Translations under genes and position numbers: made by a program
Notes under the pieces: generated by a model
What the model was told of the DNA's origin: nothing
Database searches by the model: none
What the model saw: only the letters and a program-made list of their open reading frames with translations
Part shown: one piece after another, positions 55,201-62,600 of the stretch
How the letters are laid out: each line of letters starts with the position of its first letter
Position numbering within the stretch: position 1 is the stretch's first letter
Source: Panopea generosa
Taxonomy: Eukaryota > Mollusca > Bivalvia > Adapedonta > Hiatellidae
NCBI GenBank assembly: GCA_029582155.1
Contig: CM055901.1
Location: forward strand, 55,038,625-55,102,624
Length of the DNA: 64,000 nucleotides
Direction: 5' to 3'

Positions 55201-55398
55201 ACAAGCTCTGTGGCAGCAGCCAATCAGAATGGTGTTGGAATCATGTCATCTGGTAACAACACACCTGGCACACTAGCTGTAAAGACCGCAGCTTCTGCTG
55301 GGGGTATGACTGGTGCAAAAACTATTGTCGTTATGCCTGTCTCAAACAATTTTGCTGGTGGTGATGGAACATCAGCAAAACGCTTTAAGATAGAATAA
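21767..55398 (+). CDS. RFX: RFX1/2/3-type winged-helix transcription factor (complete, 18 coding exons)
   Basis: RFX1/2/3 proteins are nuclear factors that bind X-box promoter sites as dimers and switch on ciliary and other genes. The joined exons give about 844 residues; vertebrate RFX1-3 are roughly 700-980. Order: glutamine/threonine-rich N-terminus (1-241); RFX DNA-binding domain (about 242-318) with [39 protein letters not shown] and [10 protein letters not shown]; the B region with [17 protein letters not shown] (about 420-437); the C region with [18 protein letters not shown] (about 480-498); the dimerisation region (about 581-701) ending [10 protein letters not shown]; and a divergent S/T/A-rich C-terminus ending AKRFKIE. 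All intron phases join. The dimerisation region separates it from RFX5/7. It looks like the single invertebrate RFX1/2/3 orthologue; which vertebrate paralogue it resembles most is not claimed. Confidence 0.95.
21780..23885. other. RFX intron 1 (coding part), nothing recognised
   Basis: AT-rich. The 78-codon minus-strand frame at 23008-23244 has no recognisable motif. Confidence 0.5.
23886..23998 (+). CDS. RFX: RFX coding exon 2
   Basis: The acceptor is TTGTTTCAG. The frame reads [20 protein letters not shown], then [17 protein letters not shown]. The 3' end is uncertain: in-frame phase-0 donors exist after 23998 (GTGGGT, best match), 23977 (GTTCAT) and 23968 (GTAGTG). It starts an acidic, then glutamine/valine-rich activation-type N-terminus. 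Confidence 0.75.
23999..24998. other. RFX intron 2
   Basis: AT-rich, with a short TA-repeat tract near 24359-24372. No element recognised. Confidence 0.5.
24999..25101 (+). CDS. RFX: RFX coding exon 3
   Basis: The acceptor is TTATTGCAG and the donor GTAAGT. It encodes [18 protein letters not shown], then [16 protein letters not shown]. It is polar and Q/T-rich, like the N-terminal activation region of RFX1-3, and ends in phase 1. Confidence 0.85.
25283..26444 (+). mobile_element. Helitron-like/HINE-type element with central ~170-bp tandem array (long copy)
   Basis: It begins TTAGCTCAACAGGCCGAAGT and ends with a hairpin, GTTGTCTTTTGACAAC, followed by TCTTGT. Between them are about six tandem units of roughly 170 bp, marked by CCAGGTTAAA near 25351, 25520, 25697, 25870, 26041 and 26205, and by ATCTATGCAACCACTCATTG. 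Shorter copies with one unit lie at 51522 and 57243. Mollusc genomes are known for such pearl/HINE elements; family assignment here is by architecture only. Confidence 0.75.
26471..26785. repeat. Dispersed repeat, copy 2
   Basis: It matches 14018-14441 from TAGGGTTTTACGGCGTACC through GGAACCACACAGGCTTTA, without the internal ~80-bp insertion seen there. Confidence 0.85.
27139..27277 (+). CDS. RFX: RFX coding exon 4
   Basis: The acceptor is AATTGCAG and the donor GTATGA. It encodes [20 protein letters not shown] followed by [20 protein letters not shown] and STNGQM. The [10 protein letters not shown] segment is a conserved block of the RFX1/2/3 N-terminus. It ends in phase 2. Confidence 0.92.
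27278..30904. other. RFX intron 4
   Basis: 3.6 kb of AT-rich intron. No coding exon or clear transposon seen. A short TTTTTAGCTCAACAGTCGGC near 29190 resembles the start of the TTAGCTCA element family but has no matching end. Confidence 0.5.
30905..30992 (+). CDS. RFX: RFX coding exon 5
   Basis: The acceptor is GTTTTCAG and the donor GTAAGT. It encodes [19 protein letters not shown] then [10 protein letters not shown], a tyrosine/glycine-rich N-terminal segment. It ends in phase 0. Confidence 0.92.
31498..31653 (+). CDS. RFX: RFX coding exon 6
   Basis: The acceptor is CATTTAG and the donor GTATGT, phase 0 at both ends. It encodes [39 protein letters not shown] and [13 protein letters not shown]. 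The GGTYLI-type motif and the HTTRASPAT end are hallmarks of RFX1/2/3 just before the DNA-binding domain. Confidence 0.95.
31729..32885 (+). mobile_element. Helitron-like/HINE-type element, second family
   Basis: It begins TTAGCTCATCTGAGCATAAG, includes a GGCTCACATGTGAGC palindrome, and ends with a hairpin AGGGCTTTCTTTGCCCT followed by CTTGT. The centre has five to six ~165-bp units marked by AGAAATGTTCC near 31868, 32031, 32198, 32351 and 32518, each with ACCAAGTTTGTTCAA and a CATGGCYGCCA segment. A run of about 19 G lies at 31947-31965. It shares end architecture but not internal sequence with the element at 25283. Confidence 0.75.
32886..35867. other. RFX intron 6, left part
   Basis: AT-rich. 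A short local triplication of AAACTTTCCTCTGCAGT lies at about 33797-33937. No gene recognised. Confidence 0.5.
35868..35894 (+). CDS. RFX: Candidate 27-nt RFX microexon
   Basis: Nine codons (DDLYNRSQE) lie between a good acceptor (TATTTTTGTAG) and a perfect GTAAGT donor. It is phase 0 on both sides, so it can be included or skipped without breaking the frame. It would insert between HTTRASPAT and [14 protein letters not shown] chance match cannot be excluded from sequence alone. Confidence 0.5.
36312..36705. mobile_element. Candidate MITE with TTAA target duplication
   Basis: The left end AGGCAGTATATCAG and the right end (inverted) AAGAAGTATATCAG match at 12 of 14 positions, each next to TTAA (36308-36311 and 36706-36709). 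Length about 394 bp and no coding capacity. TTAA targets suggest a piggyBac or Kolobok source. The short arms make this a moderate call. Confidence 0.55.
38690..39560. repeat. Dispersed degenerate repeat
   Basis: Diverged units share CAAGAAGTCAGGAACGTCC-type, GGGGCTTAAA-type and AAGCATTGNCTNGTC segments. Related sequence appears at 58060-58700. The family was not recognised. Confidence 0.5.
39866..39949 (+). CDS. RFX: RFX coding exon 8
   Basis: The acceptor is TAACTTGCAG (a shift of three nt to 39869 is possible, NAGNAG type). The donor GTAATT is weak. It encodes [20 protein letters not shown] then DVPSLKGG, phase 0 at both ends. It occupies the position where vertebrate RFX1-3 have a short variable segment before the DNA-binding domain, and may be alternatively spliced. 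Confidence 0.7.
39950..41888. other. RFX intron 8
   Basis: AT-rich with no recognised element or exon. Confidence 0.5.
41889..42070 (+). CDS. RFX: RFX coding exon 9, DNA-binding domain part 1
   Basis: The acceptor is CTTGCAG. The donor GTTAGA is less usual but keeps phase. It encodes [20 protein letters not shown], then [37 protein letters not shown] and LGT. This is the winged-helix RFX domain including the recognition helix. It ends in phase 2. Confidence 0.98.
42402..46053. mobile_element. hAT-like element, 3.65 kb, non-autonomous
   Basis: The left end CAGGGCTTGAAATTCC and the right end (inverted) CAGGGCTGGAAAATTCC are imperfect terminal inverted repeats of the CAGNG type typical of hAT transposons. 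The flanks TGTTG (42397-42401) and TGTTA (46054-46058) are a 4/5 target duplication. Subterminal CTCGTC/GACGA motifs occur at both ends. Most of the interior is a kilobase-scale tandem array (43031-45441). No transposase frame was found. It sits in the RFX intron that splits the DNA-binding domain. Confidence 0.75.
43031..45441. repeat. Kilobase-scale tandem array, 2.5 units
   Basis: Units begin GGTGTAACCCCACCATTGAT at 43031, 44054 and 44971. Unit 1 is 1023 bp, unit 2 is 917 bp and unit 3 stops after 471 bp at 45441. Unit 2 lacks 106 bp present in unit 1 near 43720-43830. The copies are nearly identical apart from a few substitutions and homopolymer lengths, so the duplication is recent or homogenised. 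No coding frame is shared. Confidence 0.95.
46171..46246. repeat. Perfect long palindrome with TA core
   Basis: The arm AAAATTGATTATTTCTGATA (46171-46190) continues into AT and is matched by its exact reverse complement ending at 46246. Between them is a pure TA microsatellite. The two 22-bp arms plus the TA core make the whole 76-bp block self-complementary. The 3' edge is 159 bp upstream of RFX exon 10. Confidence 0.93.
46406..46522 (+). CDS. RFX: RFX coding exon 10, DNA-binding domain part 2
   Basis: It encodes [20 protein letters not shown], completing the RFX wing, then [19 protein letters not shown]. The donor GTTAGT again starts GTTAG, as in the preceding exon. It enters and leaves in phase 2. 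Confidence 0.96.
46788..47013 (+). CDS. RFX: RFX coding exon 11
   Basis: The acceptor is CTCATCAG and the donor GTTTGT. It encodes a linker with [19 protein letters not shown], a short Q run ([19 protein letters not shown]) and [20 protein letters not shown]. The QQFLxxxxALPxF and [10 protein letters not shown] motifs match the region between the DNA-binding domain and the B region in RFX1-3. Confidence 0.95.
47014..48152. other. RFX intron 11
   Basis: Contains a dispersed repeat relic at about 47770-47930 (AGGCCAGAAGTGCTTATG...CTCTGAAACTACAAGGCCAG) that resembles 57840-57960. Otherwise AT-rich. Confidence 0.5.
48153..48241 (+). CDS. RFX: RFX coding exon 12, B region
   Basis: It encodes [20 protein letters not shown] then FWRNQTLDN, the conserved B region (VVNLQFxLIExLWQxFW). 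The donor is GTTGAT, which is weak, and it ends in phase 2. Confidence 0.95.
48593..50429. mobile_element. hAT-like element, 1.84 kb, with nested 5S-like TRIM
   Basis: The ends CAGTGCTCCAAGAA (48593-48606) and TTCTTGGAGCACTG (50416-50429) are perfect 14-bp inverted repeats. ATGCT is duplicated exactly on both sides (48588-48592 and 50430-50434), a 5-bp target duplication as in some hAT groups. Subterminal repeats of GCCCG/GGGCAAGT and ACTTGCCC occur at both ends and could be transposase-binding sites. No transposase was seen. A second element (49467-49895) is inserted inside. Confidence 0.85.
49467..49895 (-). mobile_element. Cassandra-like TRIM with 5S rRNA-like terminal repeats (copy 2)
   Basis: Two direct repeats of 144 bp (49467-49610 and 49752-49895) flank a 141-bp centre. 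Read on the minus strand, each begins TGTAGTGAATGTACATAGGT and ends GGGTGACCGCGGTMACTTT. Each contains GGAAGTTAAGCAA (5S box A-like) and GTTAGTACTTGGATGGGTGA (box C-like). The pure purine tract AAAGAGGGGAGGAG sits directly before the 3' repeat. The repeats differ at about nine positions, all transitions by my reading. The flanks GCTGT and GCTAT match at 4 of 5. Its centre matches that of the copy at 6215, so the dimer moves as a unit. Confidence 0.75.
50904..51058 (+). CDS. RFX: RFX coding exon 13, C region
   Basis: It encodes [40 protein letters not shown] and [11 protein letters not shown]. Acceptor TTTTCAG, donor GTAAGT, ending in phase 1. Confidence 0.97.
51268..51365 (+). CDS. RFX: RFX coding exon 14
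   Basis: It encodes [20 protein letters not shown] then [12 protein letters not shown]. The [13 protein letters not shown] block is almost invariant in RFX1-3. Ends in phase 0 at GTATTT. Confidence 0.97.
51522..51783 (+). mobile_element. Helitron-like/HINE-type element, single-unit copy
   Basis: It starts TTAGCTCACCGGGATGAAGT and ends GTTGTCTTCTGACAAC (hairpin) then TTTTGT. It has one internal unit matching the array at 25283. Confidence 0.75.
52084..52233 (+). CDS. RFX: RFX coding exon 15
   Basis: It encodes [40 protein letters not shown] and [10 protein letters not shown]. Exactly 50 codons, phase 0 both sides. Highly conserved helical region before the dimerisation domain. Confidence 0.98.
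52430..53110 (-). repeat. TGACCTTGACCTTTGAGGTA repeat cluster 3 (inverted)
   Basis: Units read on the minus strand match cluster 2. On the plus strand CCTCAAAGGTCAAGGTMAC occurs near 52538, 52708 and 52818, with TAACTTTGTCATGCATAGAT and ACTTGCTACAAKTGATCAAC. It fills the left half of RFX intron 15. Confidence 0.85.
53677..53885 (+). CDS. RFX: RFX coding exon 16, dimerisation region part 1
   Basis: It encodes [60 protein letters not shown] and QFLLKWSFY. Acceptor CATGCAG, donor GTAGGT, phase 2. Confidence 0.98.
54303..54456 (+). CDS. RFX: RFX coding exon 17, dimerisation region part 2
   Basis: It encodes [40 protein letters not shown] and [12 protein letters not shown]. Acceptor TTTCAG, donor GTGAGT, phase 0. 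Near-identical in sense to the corresponding RFX1-3 block. Confidence 0.98.
54967..55398 (+). CDS. RFX: RFX last coding exon
   Basis: The acceptor is CTGTTTTAG. It encodes 143 residues and a TAA stop (55396-55398). The tail is S/T/A/G-rich (for example [19 protein letters not shown]) and lacks the long acidic stretch of vertebrate RFX1-3. It ends TSAKRFKIE, a short basic segment at the same relative place as a KR-containing motif in vertebrate paralogues and a possible nuclear localisation signal (inference). Confidence 0.93.
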   Translation, partial: FVDLSSAVAMSLSDVDIEKVTPVIASKPTSTLINKPAPTVVQASSMNKTLGQATSLIARAATDTGGANTGQTTFMVLTTSSVAAANQNGVGIMSSGNNTPGTLAVKTAASAGGMTGAKTIVVMPVSNNFAGGDGTSAKRFKIE

Positions 55399-56030
55399 CC
55401 ATTTCATAGTGATACTATTAAATCTGAATCTTGTGTTAGATTTTGAAAATCCAGCTTCAAACAGATGCTGTAATAGAAGCAGAACAACTTGGACCCCAGT
55501 GTTACTTCAGTTTCGGGGAGTATGTTGCAATGTTTGTTGAAGAGCAAGTTCTGTAATTATTGTATTTTTAGCCACAAAGGATGAAAAGGAATTGTGATTA
55601 TGTTACAAAACTACTAGCTGCTGGCAAAGAAAAAAGCTCATTTGTTTCCATTTGGTTGATTATTAGAATGTATACAGATAAAAGCGTAGTCTTTATTTTG
55701 TAAATACCAGTAAGACTGGATAATTATTTTTTACTCTGTCCATTTTAGTCAGATCTTTTTTAATTTTTGAGATTATTTTACTCAGACTGCTAGATTTAGG
55801 ACTCCAAGAATGGCATGTTGTTTAGTTGAAAATTGAAGATTTTGCATGTATACAGTTTTTTTGCCAACTTACTGTCATAACAAAGTTGCATTAACTGAGT
55901 ACTTACAATTTCATCATTAAATTAAATAGACATGCACTATTTGTTCAAGCTTAATAGAGTATGTGTGAACAATTAATGGAAATAGAAAATCTTGGAAATA
56001 GAATCAAAATAAAACACTGGTATCAATCTT
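55399..56030 (+). other. RFX 3' UTR (probable)
   Basis: Non-coding sequence after the stop, up to the first clear AATAAA signal. A longer 3' UTR is possible. Confidence 0.5.
56008..56013 (+). terminator. Candidate polyadenylation signal for RFX
   Basis: AATAAA within TCAAAATAAAACACTGG, about 610 bp after the stop codon. A GT/T-rich stretch (GTTGTTATTATTCATTTGTG) follows about 30 bp later. A second AATAAA near 56585 could be used instead. Confidence 0.45.
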
Positions 56031-57242
56031 TTAGCAGTTCAGTTGTTATTATTCATTTGTGTTGTCATTTCAGTTTTGCAAATTGTTTATAAAAAAGATT
56101 GCCATAATACACCTGTTTAAAGTCGGAATATTTGATTTGATATTAATAGTAATTTTTGCTTTTATTTATTACATTTATATCCCATCTTTGATGTGCTACA
56201 TATTATTTATGATATCCATTCATCGAAGTCATCCCAAGTTCACCTCATATCCAATACTTGTGATTTACTATGAAACATTCTCCAATATGACCCAGAAAGG
56301 GCTATTGGTTCATGTGCTATTCTTGTTATTCATCCATCATCTAATTGATTTTCATGACATTTGTACAAATGCATTAATACATACTATTTGTAAAAAGACA
56401 TAAAATCCTATCTACATAGTCCCTGTAAATATGACTTTTATTTAATTGGAGTCCGGTTATATTGGAACTTGCAGGATGTTAAATATGCCATTGTATTTGT
56501 TTGTTGCCTTACAGCTCAACACCCAATATAGTAATTAGATCATACTGAAAACGTCTTATAAAAAATGTTATTTTGTTTTTGACAGAATAAAGCATAATGT
56601 TTGAAATATAATAAAAACAGATAACATGAATTTTGTAAAAATTAAGATGAGTGTCTCAACTCCAGACCCTGCTGAGAACCTATTGAAGCGCTCACAGCAA
56701 AAATTGTTGGCGTGGTTGTATAACAACAGCTGTATTCTTCTGGACCTGTCTGTTCGGTTTTCCATTAATTGGGTGCTTTGATCTAAGTGTAATTCTTTAC
56801 AATTTAGAGCGCATGAACTGTCAAGTTCCACCCTAGATTTTCAAATGTTTGGCAGTTGAGTATTTTTTTATCAAATATAACGAACACGAAAATATATTTT
56901 TGCCAATTAAATATCTATAAACAAAAATCTGCTAGCATCTAAACTTGCAACAATGCAACGGTGACTGAAATTAAAAAAAGTTCTTTGATCTGAATCTTGT
57001 ATAGAATTGTATAAAATATACATCTTGCAGCTTTTATGACAGTTGCAGCTGTAAGGCATTGGTTGCAAGAGCAGTTGCTGATCTTGTTTGACATCAATAG
57101 CACAACAAACATCCACCTGCCAAATAGAAAATGTGATATTTACTATTAATATGTACATTTTATTTTAGACTGGAGTTTCTATTATTTTTATTTTTCTAAA
57201 AAGTTGTAATGAATTTATTTTTGATGGGTTGAAAACATATTT

Positions 57243-57515
57243 TAACTCGCCGGGACGAAGTCCAAGGAGAGCTATTGTCATGACCCCCGCGTCGTCGGCG
57301 TCGTCTGTAGACACCCAGGTTAAACTTTTGCGTTTAAGTTTAAGATATCTTTGCAACCACTCATTGGATGTGAATGAAACTTCGCATGTGCGTTCACCAT
57401 CAACAATGGAACACACAGATAAGAACCATAACTCTGGATTGCATTTTGGCAGTTATGGGCCTTTTTGGACCAAGACACCCAGAGGCGAGCTTTGTTGTCT
57501 TCTGACAACTCTTGT
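57243..57515 (+). mobile_element. Helitron-like/HINE-type element, single-unit copy
   Basis: It starts TAACTCGCCGGGACGAAGTC and ends GAGCTTTGTTGTCTTCTGAC then AACTCTTGT. It is collinear with the copy at 51522, with a GACCCCCGCGTCGTCGGCG segment near its 5' end. Confidence 0.75.
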
Positions 57516-57839
57516 AATTAATTAGCAATGAATAATTGATAAGTTGACCTGATTAATGTCTGGGAAATTTGATTTATATTGGTTGACAGTGGCAAAATGA
57601 TTAAGTTGTTTTTGATCTACATCTTTTTGTAATTGTGAAATTTTTAAACTGTCCAATCTTCTGGAATTTATTTTTAGGCCCATGACAGCAACTCATTTTT
57701 ATGTTTACACTTTTATATAGGCACACTGTGTTCAAACATTGTACATAGATTAGACTGTTTCGTATGTGTAGGTGGAGTGTATGTGTAAGAAGATATGCAT
57801 TCCTCCCCACTTTTGTATAGGTTTATGCAGTTTTAAGCT

Positions 57840-58700
57840 TTACTGACCAAAGGCCAGAAGGGCTTATGCGTTGGTGCATTGATCGTCATTTTAATATGTT
57901 TGCAGCCCTTTCTTTGAAACTTTGAGGCCAGTTATATTCCAACTTCACATAGAGTTTCACATATATGCGAGGCTGTACATAAGATTTTTTTTTACATAAA
58001 AATTCAAGGTGGCCAGCATTAGTATCGTCTGATAATAGCAAATAAGATATGGTTAAATAAAGAGGATGGAATTGTCGTAGGGGGCCAAATGGTCCCTGAA
58101 CGGTTAAAATTGATATTTACATGCAAGCTTTACTTTGAATTAAAACATAAAAAAGGGAAATTCAGTTTTCTGATTCATTTGTGCAATAATATTTTTTAGT
58201 TTGAGATCTAAAGCATTGTCTAGTCATAGAATTATATTTGATTCAATAAGGAATATTGAATTTCAATAAGGAGTTAGGAGGGGCCTCAAAAACTGAAATT
58301 TGCAACAACAAAAAAAGTAAAGAACTGATCAGTAATATTTGTTCTTAGTTGATATAAATAATTCTGATGATTTTTACATAAACATAGGAATACAATTTGG
58401 AAAACATAAATATTTCATTTTTGGATCCATTTGTACAAAAAAAAAAAACAGTTCAACATCTAAACTATTGACTGGTCACAGCAAATCCCTATGTGAATGA
58501 TATCGATGTTTAGACAAATCTAGGGACTGGGATGAATACATGCCCTTTTAAGGAGACTTTTTTTTACAAAGGAATAGTATGGGAAAGTGAAAATTACTAA
58601 TTTTATAGCAATTAGTTTTTGCCTAGTAAAAATGGGGTTGGTATATTTTCATAAGAAGTCAAGAATGCCAACAAAAGGGGTTTGTATTGTGAAATCTCAA
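57840..58700. repeat. Degenerate dispersed repeats
   Basis: 57840-57960 resembles 47770-47930 (GGCCAGAAGGGCTTATG...TTGAGGCCAG). 58060-58700 contains AAAGCATTGTCTAGTC and CATAAGAAGTCAAGAATGCC, which resemble 38690-39560. Ends are unclear. Confidence 0.45.
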
Positions 58701-59060
58701 AATATACTGCTATAAGCCAGTAGAGCTTCCCATGGCCCTTGCAAGTCTCATATTTAAAAAGCTGATATGAACTATTCATAATTATATATTTATAATTAAT
58801 TAGCTGTTTTTTGTGTGTTATATTTAATGTAAGAATATGTGTAGGCAACCAAGATGTGTGTCCTTGGTGGGTGTAAATGGAGTTTTATTTATTTGATAGA
58901 AAATGAATGTGTTGTTTGAACTGTGTACATTTATTGTTTATGGAGAAGTTTTAGCAAAAATTCTTTTTCTTTGTATTCTAGAGCACAATTTTAGTTTTTA
59001 TATATGTGCAATATAATGTACATATTTCAAAAGGAAAAATTCATGTTATGGATATTTTAA

Positions 59061-59280
59061 CCCTTTACTTCATATAGACGCCTTTGGACACCTAATACTA
59101 AAAGCATTAATTCACCACGTATCAGCAATGGGTGAATTATGTTTATATTAACTGACAGAGTGGAAAACAATGCAAGAAGTGTTCAGAATGCTCGTTACGA
59201 GCAATCTGAACTCTTCCTGCACTGTTTTCAATGACCTTCTGTGATTGGTGTGGAAAAATGCGTATCTATGGAGTAAAGGG
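59061..59280. mobile_element. piggyBac-type MITE, 220 bp
   Basis: TTAA (59057-59060) precedes CCCTTTACTTCATATAGACG, and GCGTATCTATGGAGTAAAGGG is followed by TTAA (59281-59284). The ends form ~22-bp imperfect inverted repeats starting CCC and target TTAA, both piggyBac traits. The interior has further hairpins (AATTCACC...GGTGAATT and GCTCGTTACGAGC). No coding capacity. Confidence 0.82.
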
Positions 59281-59284
59281 TTAA

Positions 59285-62200
59285 ACCACCCAATTATTGA
59301 ATCAGCTGAATAAAAATATGACTATTTTTTAAAAGAAAAACGTAAATTTTATGAAATGTTTGTTTTCTTTAAAAGCTTGTATGGAAAAATCTATTATCAA
59401 AACTCATTGCAGTTTTATTATTATACTGGAGTTGAAAGTTATGCTTTTCTATGTTAACACATGGTGTTAAAAACAACATTCTGATATATATATGTATGAA
59501 CTAGGTTTATTTAATAGTGCTTGTAGTATAAATCTTAAAAAGACTTTTTGTTTAAACTTCTGTATGAAACAGTGAATAATTTATAATGCAACTGTGTGAG
59601 TAAATTAATACTTCCTCAAAAAAGAGTAGAGCTAGTCTTTCACAGGGTACATGAATGTAAATAGTACTATTTATGAGTGGAGTTGAAACTGACACAAGTG
59701 TGCGTTTGTTATATTGAGCATGTGTTCATGGTTACATTTTGTCTACTGATATGGTTATAAGGGTTGGTTGTATGAAATAATTTTTGTTGATTCTCTAAAT
59801 AACTTGTTTTCAAAATGGATTTTTTTATTAAAAAAGTGAAATTGATATACATTGTATATATATATATATTTTTTTTTAATTTTATAAAAATCAGAATTGT
59901 GACTGCATTATGAAGTATGTTAAAATGTGCTCTAAAAGTAATGGAACTTATTTTTGGTATTCTGTGTCAACTAATGTTGGGACTCAAATTTTTAGTTCGT
60001 AATTTACATCTTTTGTCTGATATGCTTTGTGTTCTTCTGAAGGGAATCGTAAAAACTGCCTGGTCGGCAATGCTACCGGAGTGTTCCATTTGGCTTGACA
60101 TTACCTTTTTTTTAATAAGGTTATTTGGTAGATATTTTTTTATAGTTTTTGTTTCTAACAAACCAAAAATATTCAACATGTTATTGGACAATTTGTTCTT
60201 TCTCATAATTTAGATATAAAAAAGAAATATATGAAGCATTGACTTAACAGAATTGCTTATAACCCAAAACGAGTAATTTAATAAGCAAAACTGAAAGAGC
60301 AATGATAAGTGACAAAAAGGTCAATGTGCATTCAGTTCTAATAAAGAAACACATGTAGTACATTTGTTATACACAGTGGTGTAGTTATTGCTTAGGTAAA
60401 TTTTGTGTTGGTCTCTGAACAAGAAATTCTAAAACCAATCCTGTGGTATATGTTGATCTCTTCTGATTGGCTTCAAACATTGGCTTGCCTGGAAAAAACG
60501 TTTTTATGTATGACCAGCTAGTGCGTGCATGTGATTATTCCTGTGCTGGCGGGCACATGTTGGTCACTATAGGCTCATATAGACACTGTATGCACTAGAA
60601 ATTAGTAATGAGGAATAATGGGCCGGACAAGAAAAATGATGTTTTAATTGTTGCTTACTGCACTTGTTATGAGCACTACAGAATCAAATTTATTTTAAAC
60701 TTGTAAAATAACAGCTAAATTTTCTGTGTTATATTAGTTTTGTGATAGATTCTACATTCTTTTGAATTGTATTTATAAATGTACAGTACATCTGAAGTTA
60801 GGGATTTTACACTGTATTGTTAGAGATAGTTTGAGAAAACCTTTTAAGTATATGATTTATGGATGTGAAGAAAATGACAGAAATAGGGCATTATAAAGAA
60901 CAATTTAAGTTTTCGTTATTATCTGGTTATAATATTGTCTCATTACCAGCACTTCTTGTTATGGAACAAGTATAATCTACTCTGAACAGTTGGCTTATGG
61001 AGTCAGACTGTTATACATTGTCTTCTACTGTCTCACTTTTTGTAAAAAGACGATTAACATTATTGTAATGATTGAAGTGTAAAGATAAGGTTAATATGAT
61101 GACGGGTTTTCTCCCATTTTGGCTACAAATACCAATATTAATCCTCTGGCAGTGTTTTGACTAGGTTTTTAATTTTACAATTTTGAGTGAATGCTTTTAT
61201 TTATGCTTCTTTTTTTTTGCAATACAACAGCAGAGAATTTGAGATATACGATTTATTAGCTGATTTAGTCGCGCTTTTTAGTTGCTTTTTTATAGCTATA
61301 TTGCACAATATGTTGTTTTTTTTTCCATGTTGTAGATGACTTCATCACATAGAGAAAAATGAAATTTAAACAAATGAAAAAATTTCAGCAAGATATAATT
61401 ATAAGAAAAAATGTATATCAGAATCATCAAATGAATTTTCTAAAAGTACACTATTTAAAAGTGATATTTGATATTTTTTGTTTTGTGACTCTTGCCCCAC
61501 CGAGATGGTACATTAGCCATTATAAGTATGTTGAATGTGATGATCTATTTAAACATGGATAAGTGGTAGCAAGAATTTATTTGCAGTTAATGTTGTAGTC
61601 ATTCAATGTTTATTTGCCATAGTTTCTTTTAAAATGGTGTGCATGTTTTGTTCTCGATTATTTAAAAATTATTTTGTACATAGGTGGCAGTCATCTGTCG
61701 TATTTTATTAGGCTTGTTAAATGTGTTCAATATATGGCTTTCCTAATGTTAATTTATTGAAATTGACAAGAATCTGATGAGGATAATGTTCTTTGAAGCT
61801 AATTTTCTTGTTCAGGCAACTTTTGGAGTATTATCAGTACTAGGACTTGGAAAAACAAAAAGTTCTCATTTCTGCTACGATTGTATCCAGTTTGTGACCT
61901 GGAGCCTTGTCTTGTAAGAGCAGTTGATTTTAGGGGTTTAAAAATCTTCTGAAAATATAAATGCTAGGACTTCGATATTTTTTATATCATAAGCCTGTGG
62001 GGAAATGGTGAGTGACTTGGCCTTGTGTTCCAGATCCGAGTTGTATCAATCTTCATAATTAGCCTTGTCTTTTAAAATGAGCTTCGAAGTACAAGACGAG
62101 TGAAGTGCAAAGCCCTTACATGACTCTTATTTTGTAGCAGTGTATAGTCCTTGTACGTGAACATTCATTTAGTTCTCATCTGTTTCAGTTGATAGTGAAT

Positions 62201-62317
62201 ACACCACAACACATAGTTTAAATAATTTGTGATATATTCACACACTGTATTTCTGAATTTGATTATGGTTAGATGAATGTCAACATCTGGCTTTACATAA
62301 TCTTACTTAAAACCTCT
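59285..62317. other. Downstream of RFX, no gene recognised
   Basis: AT-rich sequence with short (TA)n at about 59853-59870. Open frames here (for example 59917-60213) lack recognisable motifs, splice context or codon structure. Confidence 0.5.
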
Positions 62318-62600
62318 CTAGCGAGACCCGATTTGCTCAGTCTATCAATTCAGGGGTTGTGAGTCCGAATCCTCGCCTAGCAAGTCTCCTTGATGATTGA
62401 TATACGACATTGTGTCTCATTATCATGCGTCTCTCACCGCTGGTTAAAGAGGGAAAGTTTTCAGTTACTTGCGGTGATGGGGTGTCACCGTGTGCTCGAG
62501 TAATGGTGAACCTTTCAGGATCCCAGGAAACTGGTTAGCTTAACTGGTTGTCTGGATGGCATAAAAAATGACCCTAAATATGCAATCAAATAATTTAAAC
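62318..62600 (+). mobile_element. tRNA-derived SINE
   Basis: The head GAGACCCGATTTGCTCAGTC (A box) and GGTTGTGAGTCCGAATCCTC (B box) have normal tRNA-SINE spacing. The body contains CATTGTGTCTCATTATCATG and TCTCACCGCTGGTTAAAGAG, and the 3' side ends near ATAAAAAATGACCCTAAATA. Target duplications were not resolved. Confidence 0.65.

Noticed and set aside
56059-56403. 114-codon hydrophobic open frame downstream of RFX
   Set aside because: AT-rich composition gives F/I/Y-rich residues. There is no recognisable domain, splice signal or start context.
59917-60213. 98-codon frame rich in L/F
   Set aside because: No domain or splice context; an overlapping antisense frame of similar length suggests chance.
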